A stretch of DNA of 64,000 nt from Methanosalsum natronophilum (GTDB lineage Archaea > Halobacteriota > Methanosarcinia > Methanosarcinales > Methanosarcinaceae): NCBI RefSeq assembly GCF_024808815.1, contig NZ_JANUCS010000009.1:1-64000 (forward strand), written 5' to 3'. A program made the position numbers and the translations under genes. Positions 45,417-55,329 of the stretch are shown piece by piece. A model generated the notes under the pieces. It saw nothing but the letters and a program-made list of their open reading frames with translations. It was not told the origin of the DNA and did not search any database. Within the stretch, counting starts at the first letter, position 1, and each line of letters opens with the position of its first letter.

Positions 45417-45640
45417 ATTTTTTAGTAAGAAACTTAATTATATTCTTACACAAGTAGTCTGATAATTATTGTTTCAGAAAAAAGTATTAAAAATAATAGA
45501 TAATTAAAATTTTTTATACGTATGTCAATATTTTATTTCTGACAGCTACTTTACAATTAATGCTATCATCTATTCTTATAAAATAATCTAACTTAATTGA
45601 AATGATTATTTAATTGCTTTAAATAAGAATAAAAGTTAAA

Positions 45641-46060
45641 TTAATTAATATTTTCTTTAATTCTTGCAGCTAAAATATCTAGACTATTGGTATCACTATC
45701 TGTCCAAACAATTGATTTGATCCCATTTTGACCACCATCGCCTTCATACCTAGGAATGAGATGTACGTGGAAATGATGTATCTCTTGTCCTGCAATGTTT
45801 CCAACGTTTGTTCCAATATTCATTCCATACAATGAAAATGTTTTTTCTAAAGCTTTTGCAACTTTATGTACAGTTTTGAACAACATAGCAACTTCATCTT
45901 CAGATGTAGTAGTAAATGAGTCAAAATGATTTTTCGTAATTACTATGGTATGCCCTTGAGTAGCCGGTTCGATATCTAAAAATGCAATAGCATTTTCATC
46001 CTCAAATACTTTGTTTGTAGGTACTTTCCCATCAACGATTTTGCAAAACAAACAGCTCAT
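45641..46060 (-). CDS. HIT-family hydrolase
   Basis: About 139 residues from ATG 46060, which has GGTGA 6 bases upstream (the frame extends 4 codons to 46072). It starts 'MSCLFCKIVDGKVPTNKVFED', with CxxC, and has the catalytic histidine triad 'HHFHVHLIPRY' near residues 94-104. Hint/HIT proteins hydrolyse or transfer adenylyl groups of nucleotides such as adenosine phosphoramidates or Ap4A. Monocistronic. Confidence 0.93.
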   Translation of the reverse strand: MSCLFCKIVDGKVPTNKVFEDENAIAFLDIEPATQGHTIVITKNHFDSFTTTSEDEVAMLFKTVHKVAKALEKTFSLYGMNIGTNVGNIAGQEIHHFHVHLIPRYEGDGGQNGIKSIVWTDSDTNSLDILAARIKENIN

Positions 46061-46279
46061 AATATTCACCATATTTATAGTGTTGATTTATATATTTAAT
46101 TATTTTGTCAAATTTATTTGATTTATTTGAATCAAAAAAAAATTATTTTACTACTACTGCGATTAAATTAAAAAAGAACACAACAAAACTTGTTTAATTT
46201 TCAATTTAAATTTTTAAAAATCTATATATAACATTTGTATTATAACAATAAGTGCTAGTAATATGGAGGGATTTTACGT

Positions 46280-46462
46280 ATGACTTTATGGGAGTATGAC
46301 ATAAAATCGATTCGAGCCCATGAGTGGGTTCAAATGAAAAAAGATTTGAATGAAATTGGTTTTGAAGGTTGGGAACTCATTAAATTGTCTGATGATATGA
46401 ATGAGAACGGTATTACCAAAGCAGTTTTTAAAAGGCCTTTGGATTATGTTGATGCCTTATAA
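46280..46462 (+). CDS. Small DUF4177-like protein (60 aa)
   Basis: A 60-residue protein of the pattern 'WEYDIKSIRAHEWVQMKKDLNEIGFEGWELIKLS...KAVFKRP', typical of DUF4177-like small proteins (a beta strand, a helix with LNE-x-G-x-EGWEL, two strands). The role is unknown. A strong GGAGG site lies about 12 bases before the ATG. Confidence 0.8.
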   Translation: MTLWEYDIKSIRAHEWVQMKKDLNEIGFEGWELIKLSDDMNENGITKAVFKRPLDYVDAL

Positions 46463-46490
46463 TATCAACAATTACTAATATCTCATTTTG

Positions 46491-47786
46491 TCATTGAATA
46501 ACTTCAGCTATAAAATATCCTGGAACTGCATCACTTATTTCCACAACATATTTGTTACCAGGTATAAGTTTTGCTTGTTTGATAATTACAGGCTTGTATG
46601 AAGGTGTTCTTGCCATAAATCCATTTATTTTTGCTGGCATTGATACAAACACCTCACCTTTCCAGCCAATCATTTTTTCTTTTGATTCCATCTTTATATC
46701 TTCACAGACTTGGTGCAAGTGTTTTGATCTATCTACTATTGTTCTTGAATCCAAGTTACGAAAACTTGAAGCTTGAGTTCCAGGTCTTGGAGTATAACGA
46801 GAAATATTCACTTTATCTGGCATATGCTGTTTAATCCAATTTACCGTTATTTCAAAATCTTTATCATTTTCGCCAGGAAAGCCAACAATTACATCAGTAA
46901 AAAAAGTTAAGTCTTTAAAATTGCTTTTAAATGCTGATAAAATTTCATTAACATCTTCTATAGTGTTTTTTCTGTTCATAGAAGCTAAAATCCTATTAGA
47001 TGCAGATTGTATGGGTAGGTGAATCAACTTGTAAATTTTGTCATTATGAAAAACTTCTACTAACTTATCTTGGTGTTCTTTTATTGAAAATGGGTTCATC
47101 ATCCCCACTCTAACTTTAAAATCAATTGGTATCGAACAAATTTCTTCAAGAAGTGCTGGTAAACTATATCCAATATCATCACCATATTGCCCAGTATCTT
47201 GAGAAGTAATCCAGATTTCTCTGCAGCCGTCATTTAATGCTTTTTTTATATCATCTAGTATCATCTCTGGATCAGATGATTTAAGTGAACCTCTAGCATT
47301 TCTTACAATGCAATATGCACATTCATAATTGCACCCTTGTGAGATTGGGCATATATGAATATTGGAATTATATCTAATTCTGTTTGTGTTTAGAATTGTA
47401 GTGGAAGAGTTATTGAAAACCTCTATGCTTTTATCTTTTTTATTATCTTGATATATTTTCACTTTATCAATAAGCTGGGTTAACTCATCAATTGCATTAA
47501 TACCAAGTAGATGAGCATTTCGATTGGCTGCAAATATATCATTTTTCTGTACTTGTGGCATGCATCCAGTAACTATTACTTGCTTCCCATCACAACCAAA
47601 TTGTCGAATTTTGTGAAGAATCTTTTTCTCAGTAGTTGCTTTAACAGTACATGTATTTAGAATAATAACATCTGCTATATTTGGATTATCTATAAGGTCG
47701 TGCTCTGACTCGTTCACAACTGAAGCCATAACCTCAGCAGATGCTTGGTTTGATGAACAGCCAAAGTTTAAGATAGTTATTTTCAT
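46491..47786 (-). CDS. tRNA t6A37 methylthiotransferase (MtaB/CDKAL1 type)
   Basis: A 431-residue radical-SAM enzyme that adds a methylthio group to N6-threonylcarbamoyladenosine at tRNA position 37. The N-terminal cluster cysteines are Cys10, Cys46 and Cys75; the radical-SAM motif CxxxCxxC is Cys152, Cys156 and Cys159 (GCNYECAYCIV); a TRAM RNA-binding domain ends the protein (about 370-431). It is next to glpX (9 bases) and one gene from cgi121, whose complex makes the t6A substrate. Confidence 0.93.
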   Translation of the reverse strand: MKITILNFGCSSNQASAEVMASVVNESEHDLIDNPNIADVIILNTCTVKATTEKKILHKIRQFGCDGKQVIVTGCMPQVQKNDIFAANRNAHLLGINAIDELTQLIDKVKIYQDNKKDKSIEVFNNSSTTILNTNRIRYNSNIHICPISQGCNYECAYCIVRNARGSLKSSDPEMILDDIKKALNDGCREIWITSQDTGQYGDDIGYSLPALLEEICSIPIDFKVRVGMMNPFSIKEHQDKLVEVFHNDKIYKLIHLPIQSASNRILASMNRKNTIEDVNEILSAFKSNFKDLTFFTDVIVGFPGENDKDFEITVNWIKQHMPDKVNISRYTPRPGTQASSFRNLDSRTIVDRSKHLHQVCEDIKMESKEKMIGWKGEVFVSMPAKINGFMARTPSYKPVIIKQAKLIPGNKYVVEISDAVPGYFIAEVIQ

Positions 47787-47795
47787 TTTCAGTAA

Positions 47796-48887
47796 TTATT
47801 TTATTCTAAGTGGAGTTGTTTCTTTATTCTTTATGTATATAGAATCGGTGAATTTTACTACTCCTGAACTTCCCATAGTTATTGTATCTACTCTTGCATC
47901 ACCTTCTCCAAAAAGATTAGCACCTCTTAAGAATTGGCCCGATGTAACACCAGTTGCAGCAAATATAACATCTTTCCCAGGAACTAGCTTTTCAGTATCA
48001 AGTATAGTGTTTATGTTTTCTTCTTTTATGCCCATTTTTTCTAATCTTGGTAATTTCTCTCTTTTTTCTTTCTCGATATCTTCTTTGGATTTGTTGTTAG
48101 CTACTGAAGGCAAAACTAATCTTGCTAAAACCTTGCCACCCAGTATTTTAATTGCAGCTGCTGTCAGAACAGCTTCTCCTGATCCACCTGATCCCATTAC
48201 TATGTGTACTCCTGAGCCTCTAATAGATGTTGCGACACCAGGCATCAAATCACCGTCTGTTATCAAATTAACACGAGCACCAGAATTTCTTATTTCATCA
48301 ATCAAGCCTTTATGCCTCGGTCGATCTAGTATGACAACAACAAGTTCTTCTACGTCTCTTTTAAGAGCTTTAGCCACTATTTCCAAATTATGTTGAACTG
48401 GTGCGTCGAGGTCGATTCTTTCCCCAGGATTTTCTTTTTCATACTTTACAACCTCTGATCCAACAACAATTTTCTCCATATAAACGTCTGGTCCATGAAA
48501 AAGGCCACCAGGTTCCGACATTGCCATGACTGAAATAGCACCCGGAACTCCATCAGCAGTTAAATTAGTACCTTCTAATGGATCTACAGCAATATCAACT
48601 TCTAAGTCTCCTTCACCAGTACCGACATGTTCACCTATGTATAACATGGGAGCTTTATCTCTTTCACCCTCACCAATTTTAATTGTACCTCTCATAGCTA
48701 ACGAATTTAACATTCTCCGCATTGATTCTACTGCAACTTGATCCGCGTAATTCTTTTGACCACGACCAATTTGATGTGCTGCAGCTATGGCAGCGGCTTC
48801 TGTGACGTTTACAAGTCTGGGTAAAAGTTCTTGCTCAATTGGACCTGCATTATGCATCATCCTTTCACAGTTCTTTTTCATTTCCAT
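47796..48887 (-). CDS. glpX: Class II fructose-1,6-bisphosphatase (GlpX)
   Basis: About 363 residues from ATG 48887, with GGTGA 5 bases before (frame open to 48899). It hydrolyses fructose 1,6-bisphosphate in gluconeogenesis. Motifs are 'RRMLNSLAMRGTIKIGEGERD', the Li-sensitive phosphatase metal site 'DIAVDPLEGTNL' and 'MGSGGSGEAVLTAAAIKILGG' (landmarks). Most archaea use the bifunctional type V aldolase/phosphatase; a GlpX in a methanogen adds or replaces this. It follows cgi121 on the same strand. Confidence 0.94.
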   Translation of the reverse strand: MEMKKNCERMMHNAGPIEQELLPRLVNVTEAAAIAAAHQIGRGQKNYADQVAVESMRRMLNSLAMRGTIKIGEGERDKAPMLYIGEHVGTGEGDLEVDIAVDPLEGTNLTADGVPGAISVMAMSEPGGLFHGPDVYMEKIVVGSEVVKYEKENPGERIDLDAPVQHNLEIVAKALKRDVEELVVVILDRPRHKGLIDEIRNSGARVNLITDGDLMPGVATSIRGSGVHIVMGSGGSGEAVLTAAAIKILGGKVLARLVLPSVANNKSKEDIEKEKREKLPRLEKMGIKEENINTILDTEKLVPGKDVIFAATGVTSGQFLRGANLFGEGDARVDTITMGSSGVVKFTDSIYIKNKETTPLRIK

Positions 48888-48940
48888 TGTGTTCACCATC
48901 TAATATTATGTAGGCCATTATGAATCTAATTATTAAAAGT

Positions 48941-49450
48941 TTAATTAATATAGTCCACTAATGCCACTCTTTCTTTAACAAGCTTTGGTATTTTGTCCTC
49001 TCCTACAACATTTATTTCTTCTACTGTAATTTTAAATTGCTGCATGATGTAGAATTTTTTCTCTGTAGTGTATTCCAGCAAATCTTTTTCAGTAATAGTT
49101 TTTTTTAATGCGTTATAAGCTTTTAGAGTATCTTTTTCATTACCTAACACAATTAATAGAATATTGTTATTGCCTTCTGCAATACCCAGGGAAAATGCAT
49201 CTTCTATTTGTTTTTTAGCAGCAGCATACCTCATTATTTCAATACCTTTATCCTTAGCTACATTTTTGTTTGTTTCAAACGACTTATTAGCTTTTTCTAT
49301 AGCATACATGACATGCTCATAGCCTGCAATCATATTAGAATTCATAGCCTGAATTAGAACTTCACTTTCTGAAGCTATTTCATTTATTTTATTCAAAAAA
49401 TCAGAAACTTTTTTAATATATGTAATACCAGTTAAAATAATTAGATGCAT
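48941..49450 (-). CDS. cgi121: KEOPS complex subunit Cgi121
   Basis: A 169-residue protein matching Cgi121, the subunit of the KEOPS complex that binds the tRNA 3' CCA end and recruits tRNA for N6-threonylcarbamoyl-adenosine synthesis. Characteristic are 'VLIQAMNSNMIAGYEHVMYAIEKAN', 'AKDKGIEIMRYAAAKKQIEDAFSLGI' and 'ILLIVLGN' (landmarks), the 'RYAA.++QI..AF...G' motif being diagnostic. The downstream methylthiotransferase acts on the same nucleotide, so this small operon is partly a t6A37 module. Confidence 0.9.
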   Translation of the reverse strand: MHLIILTGITYIKKVSDFLNKINEIASESEVLIQAMNSNMIAGYEHVMYAIEKANKSFETNKNVAKDKGIEIMRYAAAKKQIEDAFSLGIAEGNNNILLIVLGNEKDTLKAYNALKKTITEKDLLEYTTEKKFYIMQQFKITVEEINVVGEDKIPKLVKERVALVDYIN

Positions 49451-49620
49451 GATGTTTATGAAATAGTTTAATTAGCATAAGTTTATCGGTTGCTATAAAT
49501 TATATGAATTATTGATAGGAACACTTGCTAAAATATCAATCAATTAGTTTATGTAGCAATAAAAGCTATTGATGTCATTGATTTGTTAAACTTAATGACT
49601 TATTCACTAGGAGAAACCCA

Positions 49621-50829
49621 ATGTATAGTTTAGAATGTATAGACTGTGGCAATAAATATGCAGAATCAGATGTAGTATATACTTGTGAATGTGGTGGTCT
49701 TCTCGATATAATTTATGATTATTCGAACATAAATATTGATATGGAGAAACTAAGGTTAGAACCTCCAACTGTATGGAAATATCGTGATCTTCTTCCTATA
49801 AAGGGCAAGCATGTGACAATATATGAAGGCGGAACTCCATTGTATAAATGTGATCGTTTAGCTGAACTCATAGGAGTAAAAGAAATTTATGTCAAACACG
49901 AGGGACTTAATCCAACGGGTTCTTTCAAAGATCGTGGAATGACGGTTGGTGTTTCTAAAGCCCTTGAGCTTGGTATGAAAACGGTTGCATGTGCATCTAC
50001 TGGAAACACTTCCGCTTCACTTGCAATTTATGGTGCAAAAGCCGGAATTCCTGCTATTGTTTTGTTGCCTGAAGGTAAAGTTGCAATGGGTAAAGTAGCC
50101 CAAGCTTTGATGCATGGTGCAAAAGTTCTAAGCATTAAAGGGAATTTTGACGAAGCTCTTTCACTGGTTCGTAAACTATGTGATGAAGAAAAGTTCTATT
50201 TATTAAACTCAATTAACCCATATCGTTTAGAAGGACAAAAGACAATTGGCTTTGAAATAATTGATCAACTAAATCTTAACGTACCAAGCAGAGTTGTTCT
50301 TCCGGTTGGTAATGCAGGTAACGTAACAGCAATTTACAAAGGGTTTAAAGAATTTACAGAACTTGGTGTTACGGATCATGTACCTAAAATGTGTGGTATC
50401 CAAGCTGAAGGAGCATCTCCAATTGTAAAGGCCATAAAAAATAATGCTGAAATGATTGAACCTGAAAAATCACCTGAGACAATTGCAACAGCTATCAGAA
50501 TTGGAGATCCTGTAAATGCCAAAAAAGCTTTAAGGGCAATCAGAGAATCTAATGGAACTGCAGAAACAGTAACAGATGAGGAACTAGTGCAAGCACAAAG
50601 AGATTTAGCACAACTTGAAGGAATTGGTGTAGAGCCCGCTAGTGCAACTTCGGTAGCAGGCTTAAAGAAACTTGTTAAACAAGGTGTAGTCCAATCAAGT
50701 GAAACGGTGGTTTGTGTTACGACTGGGCATCTTTTAAAAGACCCACAAGAAGTAATAGAGGCCTGCGATAAACCAATAGTTGTGGATGCTACGATTAAAG
50801 CTATCAGAGACGCGGTATTCAGTAAATGA
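49621..50829 (+). CDS. thrC: Threonine synthase
   Basis: A 402-residue PLP enzyme forming threonine from O-phosphohomoserine. An N-terminal zinc ribbon (CIDC at 6-9 and CECGG at 23-27) is followed by the PLP Lys in 'NPTGSFKDRGM' near residue 103, 'ACASTGNTSASLA' near 123 and 'PVGNAGNVTAIYKG' near 225. A strong AGGAG site precedes the ATG. The stop is 43 bases before the leuS start, so the two are probably one operon. It shares the homoserine branch with metX and metY in this window. Confidence 0.95.
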   Translation: MYSLECIDCGNKYAESDVVYTCECGGLLDIIYDYSNINIDMEKLRLEPPTVWKYRDLLPIKGKHVTIYEGGTPLYKCDRLAELIGVKEIYVKHEGLNPTGSFKDRGMTVGVSKALELGMKTVACASTGNTSASLAIYGAKAGIPAIVLLPEGKVAMGKVAQALMHGAKVLSIKGNFDEALSLVRKLCDEEKFYLLNSINPYRLEGQKTIGFEIIDQLNLNVPSRVVLPVGNAGNVTAIYKGFKEFTELGVTDHVPKMCGIQAEGASPIVKAIKNNAEMIEPEKSPETIATAIRIGDPVNAKKALRAIRESNGTAETVTDEELVQAQRDLAQLEGIGVEPASATSVAGLKKLVKQGVVQSSETVVCVTTGHLLKDPQEVIEACDKPIVVDATIKAIRDAVFSK

Positions 50830-50872
50830 GAATATAAATCTTCAAATAATCTTAATGGTTGGTTTATTAAAC

Positions 50873-53776
50873 ATGAATGCAGAATATTTACCAGACTTTA
50901 TTGAGCGCAAGTGGATATCCAAGTGGGAGCAGGAAGCTATTTTTGAACCTGAGCCTAATGAGCAAGAAAAATATTTTATTACAGTTCCGTATCCTTATTT
51001 AAATGGTATATTACATGCAGGACACACAAGAACGTTTACTATTGGAGATGTTATTGCTAGACATAAAAGAATGCAAGGTTTGAATGTTCTTTTTCCAATG
51101 GGATTTCATGTTACTGGAACTCCCATTGTCGGTCTTGCTGAGCTTATTAAAAATAGAGATCCTCAGACAATTGAAGTATATTCAAAACATCATGGAATTC
51201 CTGAAAGCAAGCTACATACCTTAGAATCCCCAGAAAAAATCGTTGATTTTTTCAGTGTTGAAGCTGAAAAGTCAATGAGATCGATAGGATATTCAATTGA
51301 TTGGCGTCGCAAATTCACAACTACTGACGATGCTTATAAGAAGTTTATTGAATGGCAATTCAACCACTTATATGAAAATGGATATATTGTTAAAGGATCT
51401 CACCCTGTAAAATGGTGCCCTGCGGATGACAACCCGGTTGAAGACCATGATATATTACATGGTGAAGGTGCAAATATTGTTGATTATACATTAATCAAGT
51501 TTGAGTATGAAGGCTGTATTTTTCCCTGTGCTACTTTAAGGCCTGAAACTACTTTTGGTGTAACTAATCTTTGGGTTAATCCTGAGATAGAATATGTTAA
51601 GATAAAAGTAGCTAATGATGAAAATGATGAGACTTGGGTTGTAAGTAAAGATGCGTATGACAAATTATTGCATACGGATAAGGATATTCAACTAATTGAG
51701 ACTGTACCTTCATTTTCTCTTATTGGAATTAAAGTAACAAACCCTTTAACAAGAGAAAAGGTGATTACTTTACCCGCTTCTTTTGTAAGAGGTGATAATG
51801 GTAGTGGTATTGTAATGAGTGTACCTGCCCATGCTCCTTTTGATTATCTTGCTTTAAGGGATTTGTATGATAGTGATCTCAGTGCTTATGGTATTGATGA
51901 AAACCCACGTTATATTAAATTAATATCTTTAATTGATGTTCCTGAGTTTAGTGATTATCCAGCAGTTGATGCTGTAAACCAGTTCAATATTAACAGTCAA
52001 AATGATTCTTTAGCAGAAGATGCAACTAAATTAGTATATAAAAAAGAGTACCATTCAGGAACTCTCAAACAAAATACTGGCAAATATGCTAATATTAAAG
52101 TATCTAAAATAAAGGATATTTTGACAAAAGATTTAATTGATCAGAATATTGGTGAATTATTCTATGAGTTCAGTGAACCTGTAGTTTGCAGGTGTGGAAC
52201 TCCATGTGTAGTTAAGATGGTTAAAGGCCAGTGGTTTTTGCACTATTCCAACCCTGGTTGGAAAAGAACAGTTACTGAATGTGTTGACCAAATGGATATT
52301 ATTCCAGAAGAACTTCGTGTTGAGTTTCATAATAAGATAGAATGGCTGAAAGATAAAGCATGTGCTAGAAAAAAAGGATTAGGAACGAAGCTTCCTTTTG
52401 ATAAAGCGTGGTTAATCGAATCCCTAGCCGATTCAACAATTTATATGTCATATTATATTTTAGCTAAATTCCTTAATGAAGATATAGGAGCTGAGCAGCT
52501 AACAAACACATTATTAGACTATATACTACTAGATATTGGTAGTCTGGAAGCAGCATCTATCAGTTCTGGTCTTGAAAGAGAGTTAATTGAAAAAATCAAA
52601 ACTGATTTCAGCTATTGGTATCCAGTCGACATTCGAACTTCTGGAAAAGATTTAGTTCCGAACCATTTATTATTTTTCCTTTTCCATCACGTTGCAATAT
52701 TTGGTCGAGATAAATGGCCGAAATCAATTGCAATTAATGGATTTGTTTCTCTAGAAGGAAAAAAAATGAGTAAATCAAAAGGTCCACTTTTGACAATGAA
52801 TGAAGCTGTTCATCTTTATGGAGCAGATGTGACCAGAATGTACATTTTATCATCTGCTGAACAAACACAAGATGCTGATTGGAAAAATGATAAAGTAGAG
52901 AATGCTAAAAAACAATTAGAACGGTTTTATAGTTTTGCACATCAAATTATTAAATCGTTTTCATCAAATGATTTCAAAAACAGACATGAATATAATGATT
53001 TGGATCATATAGACAAGTGGTTTTTAAGTCAATTACAGCAACGTATCTATCAAACAAATATATCGCTTAAACAAGTTAAAACAAGAAATGCATTACAAAA
53101 TTCGTTTTTCATTCTATTTAATGACGTTAAGTGGTATCAGAGGCGCGGGGGTAGTAGATTATTACCTTACATTCTTGACGTATGGGTGAGATTAATGGCA
53201 CCATTTACTCCTCATTTATGTGAAGAAATTTGGGATAACATGGAGCACACTAACGGAAATTTTATTTCTCTAACCCAATATCCTATTTATAATTCAGAAC
53301 TTATTGATATTGATGCACAGTTAGCAGAAGAGCTAGTTTCTAAAACCTTAGAAGATATGGATGAGATTTTAAAAGTTATCAAACTGAAACCAACTACTAT
53401 TTATCTGTATTCAACTCCTAAATGGAAAAAATACGTGTTTATGACAGCTTTAAGTATGAATGATCAGGGAAACTTAGATGTTGGTTTATTAATTAAAGAG
53501 TTGATGAAAGAATCTGAAATGAAAAAATATGGGAAAATTGTACCAAAATATGCCCAAAAGGTAGTTTCCGAGATTAAAGGTATGAGTGATGAAAAAATAT
53601 CTTTTTTACTTAAATCTAATTTGAATGAAACAGAAGTACTTAATCTAGCGACTGATTTCTTTGAAAAAGAAACTGGCTGTCAAGTATATGTTTATAATGG
53701 TGATTCACCTGAGTATGATCCCAAAAATAAAGCAGGAAATTCTACATACTTAAAACCAGCAATATATGTTGAATAA
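50873..53776 (+). CDS. leuS: Leucyl-tRNA synthetase
   Basis: About 967 residues from ATG 50873 (MNAEYLPDFIERKWISKWE); an in-frame extension to 50780 overlaps thrC and is not part of the family. Charges tRNA-Leu. The HIGH-type motif is 'PYLNGILHAGHTR' near 45, the CP1 editing domain covers about 190-470 with 'TLRPETTFGVTNLWV', and the KMSKS loop is 'GKKMSKSKG' near 640, followed by the anticodon-binding and archaeal C-terminal domains. Length is usual for archaeal LeuRS. Confidence 0.96.
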   Translation: MNAEYLPDFIERKWISKWEQEAIFEPEPNEQEKYFITVPYPYLNGILHAGHTRTFTIGDVIARHKRMQGLNVLFPMGFHVTGTPIVGLAELIKNRDPQTIEVYSKHHGIPESKLHTLESPEKIVDFFSVEAEKSMRSIGYSIDWRRKFTTTDDAYKKFIEWQFNHLYENGYIVKGSHPVKWCPADDNPVEDHDILHGEGANIVDYTLIKFEYEGCIFPCATLRPETTFGVTNLWVNPEIEYVKIKVANDENDETWVVSKDAYDKLLHTDKDIQLIETVPSFSLIGIKVTNPLTREKVITLPASFVRGDNGSGIVMSVPAHAPFDYLALRDLYDSDLSAYGIDENPRYIKLISLIDVPEFSDYPAVDAVNQFNINSQNDSLAEDATKLVYKKEYHSGTLKQNTGKYANIKVSKIKDILTKDLIDQNIGELFYEFSEPVVCRCGTPCVVKMVKGQWFLHYSNPGWKRTVTECVDQMDIIPEELRVEFHNKIEWLKDKACARKKGLGTKLPFDKAWLIESLADSTIYMSYYILAKFLNEDIGAEQLTNTLLDYILLDIGSLEAASISSGLERELIEKIKTDFSYWYPVDIRTSGKDLVPNHLLFFLFHHVAIFGRDKWPKSIAINGFVSLEGKKMSKSKGPLLTMNEAVHLYGADVTRMYILSSAEQTQDADWKNDKVENAKKQLERFYSFAHQIIKSFSSNDFKNRHEYNDLDHIDKWFLSQLQQRIYQTNISLKQVKTRNALQNSFFILFNDVKWYQRRGGSRLLPYILDVWVRLMAPFTPHLCEEIWDNMEHTNGNFISLTQYPIYNSELIDIDAQLAEELVSKTLEDMDEILKVIKLKPTTIYLYSTPKWKKYVFMTALSMNDQGNLDVGLLIKELMKESEMKKYGKIVPKYAQKVVSEIKGMSDEKISFLLKSNLNETEVLNLATDFFEKETGCQVYVYNGDSPEYDPKNKAGNSTYLKPAIYVE

Positions 53777-53831
53777 AGTTCATCTTTCAATTCAACACTT
53801 ATTTGCTGTGATACCTTATTGACATGTAAGT

Positions 53832-54623
53832 CTAGTATAACTGTGGTCTCCTATCATTAAATACAGGTATCTTACGTCTCACATTTTTTGTTTCGTTAAG
53901 ATTTATATCACCAATCAAAATAGTTTCTTTATCATCTGCTTGAGATACTGTTTTACCCTCTGCATCAATTATAATTGACCCTCCAAAATAACTTTTTCTT
54001 GGATCTTGGCCTATTCTGTTACACGCAATATGGGGAATTTGATTTTCAATTGCACGAGCTTTTACTAGCGTTGTCCATATATCTTTTCTAGGGTTTGGAA
54101 ATTCAGCAATGGTAACTAAAATATCAGCTCCATCAAGTGTCATTTTACGTGCAATCTCGGGAAATCTAACTTCATAACAAATTTCCAAACCAATAGTCAG
54201 ACTATTATTTTTAGTAACAAGATTATTTATTTTATTACCACCAGTAAAAAACTTATTTTCTTCTGTAAATGGATGGATTTTCCTATAATATCCTGATATT
54301 TCACCAGTATCAATACAAAAGCCTAGATTATAGTAATATATCTTACCATTCATGTATTTTTTTTCTATGATTGAGCCTATTAATATACATTCTAACTCTC
54401 TTGAGAAAGCTATTAGTTGTTGAATAGTATTGTAAGGATAGTTCTCAGATACTTGCTCTATTTTTTCGTAGCAAAATCCTGTTGTAAAAACTTCAGGAAA
54501 AACAATTATTTTTGCTCCTTTATCTAAGGCACTTTTTGCGTGACATAATGCATTTGTCAAGTTATTTTTCTTATTACAATATGAAATGTCCATTTGAATA
54601 CATGCAACTTTAATCACTGTCAT
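53832..54623 (-). CDS. Carbon-nitrogen hydrolase (nitrilase superfamily)
   Basis: A 263-residue amidase of the Nit2/omega-amidase-like branch. The catalytic triad is Glu44 (VFPEVF), Lys115 (YRKIHPF) and Cys149 (GLEICYEVRFPE). It would hydrolyse a small amide, such as alpha-ketoglutaramate or a damaged glutathione-type amide; the true substrate is unknown. It converges on leuS with a 55-base gap. Confidence 0.92.
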   Translation of the reverse strand: MTVIKVACIQMDISYCNKKNNLTNALCHAKSALDKGAKIIVFPEVFTTGFCYEKIEQVSENYPYNTIQQLIAFSRELECILIGSIIEKKYMNGKIYYYNLGFCIDTGEISGYYRKIHPFTEENKFFTGGNKINNLVTKNNSLTIGLEICYEVRFPEIARKMTLDGADILVTIAEFPNPRKDIWTTLVKARAIENQIPHIACNRIGQDPRKSYFGGSIIIDAEGKTVSQADDKETILIGDINLNETKNVRRKIPVFNDRRPQLY

Positions 54624-55329
54624 ATAAATCCCTCATAATATCTACTAATCTCAGTTATACATATTTTGCTTTTCAGTTTAAATTATAGGAAAAAATAATG
54701 GAAGTAAATCTTTAAATTTTTACAATACAAGTTTTAAAGCTTGACACGGTATATGTAGTCTTTATATTTATTCAAAAAATAAACTATCAAAATTTTATTG
54801 TTTTTGTAAGTAAGAGTTGATTTAAATAGTTGAAATTAAATGAAGCTAAAATTTATAAATTAACCAAAAGCTTTAAAAGGAGAAACTTTATTTTACAAAC
54901 AGCGTTTTTGAAATACTCAAATAGATTTCTTGTATATCTAATCCAGTTTCAACTGATGCCAGCAGGCTTGAGGCTTTCAAAGATAATTGGAATAAATAGC
55001 ATTACAGTACATAAAATAACTTTACGATACTTTTGTATCGCAATCATTTTCAAAACTGTGAAAAGCTACCAGTAAGAATACAATTCAGTTAAGGAAATTG
55101 AAATAATATACACGAAATTAAACTAGTAGTTGAGTAAATAAATTGTAATTGAATAGTCAAAACCTTATTAGCTCCTATAATTTAGTACACTATTTTATGG
55201 GATTGATTTGGTTGCAATAACACCCTTTGAACAAGGGGAAGTGCCTAAATTAGATTTAATATACAAAGTAAAATTTTAGGAAGCTATGCAATTTTATGTA
55301 TAGCAGTTCGATTTAAGTAGTAGATAAAA
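54624..55329. other. Gene-free stretch before the helicase
   Basis: About 700 AT-rich bases. An open frame of 81 codons at 54830-55075 starts with TTG without a ribosome-binding site; its basic, hydrophobic mix gives no family and it is probably accidental or a remnant. The 5' leader of the helicase gene must lie in the right part; cold-shock-type helicases often have long leaders, but I see no conserved structure. Confidence 0.4.

Noticed and set aside
54830-55075. 81-codon open frame before the DEAD-box helicase
   Set aside because: TTG start with no ribosome-binding site and no recognisable motif; a vague likeness to a transposase C terminus was too weak to report as a feature.
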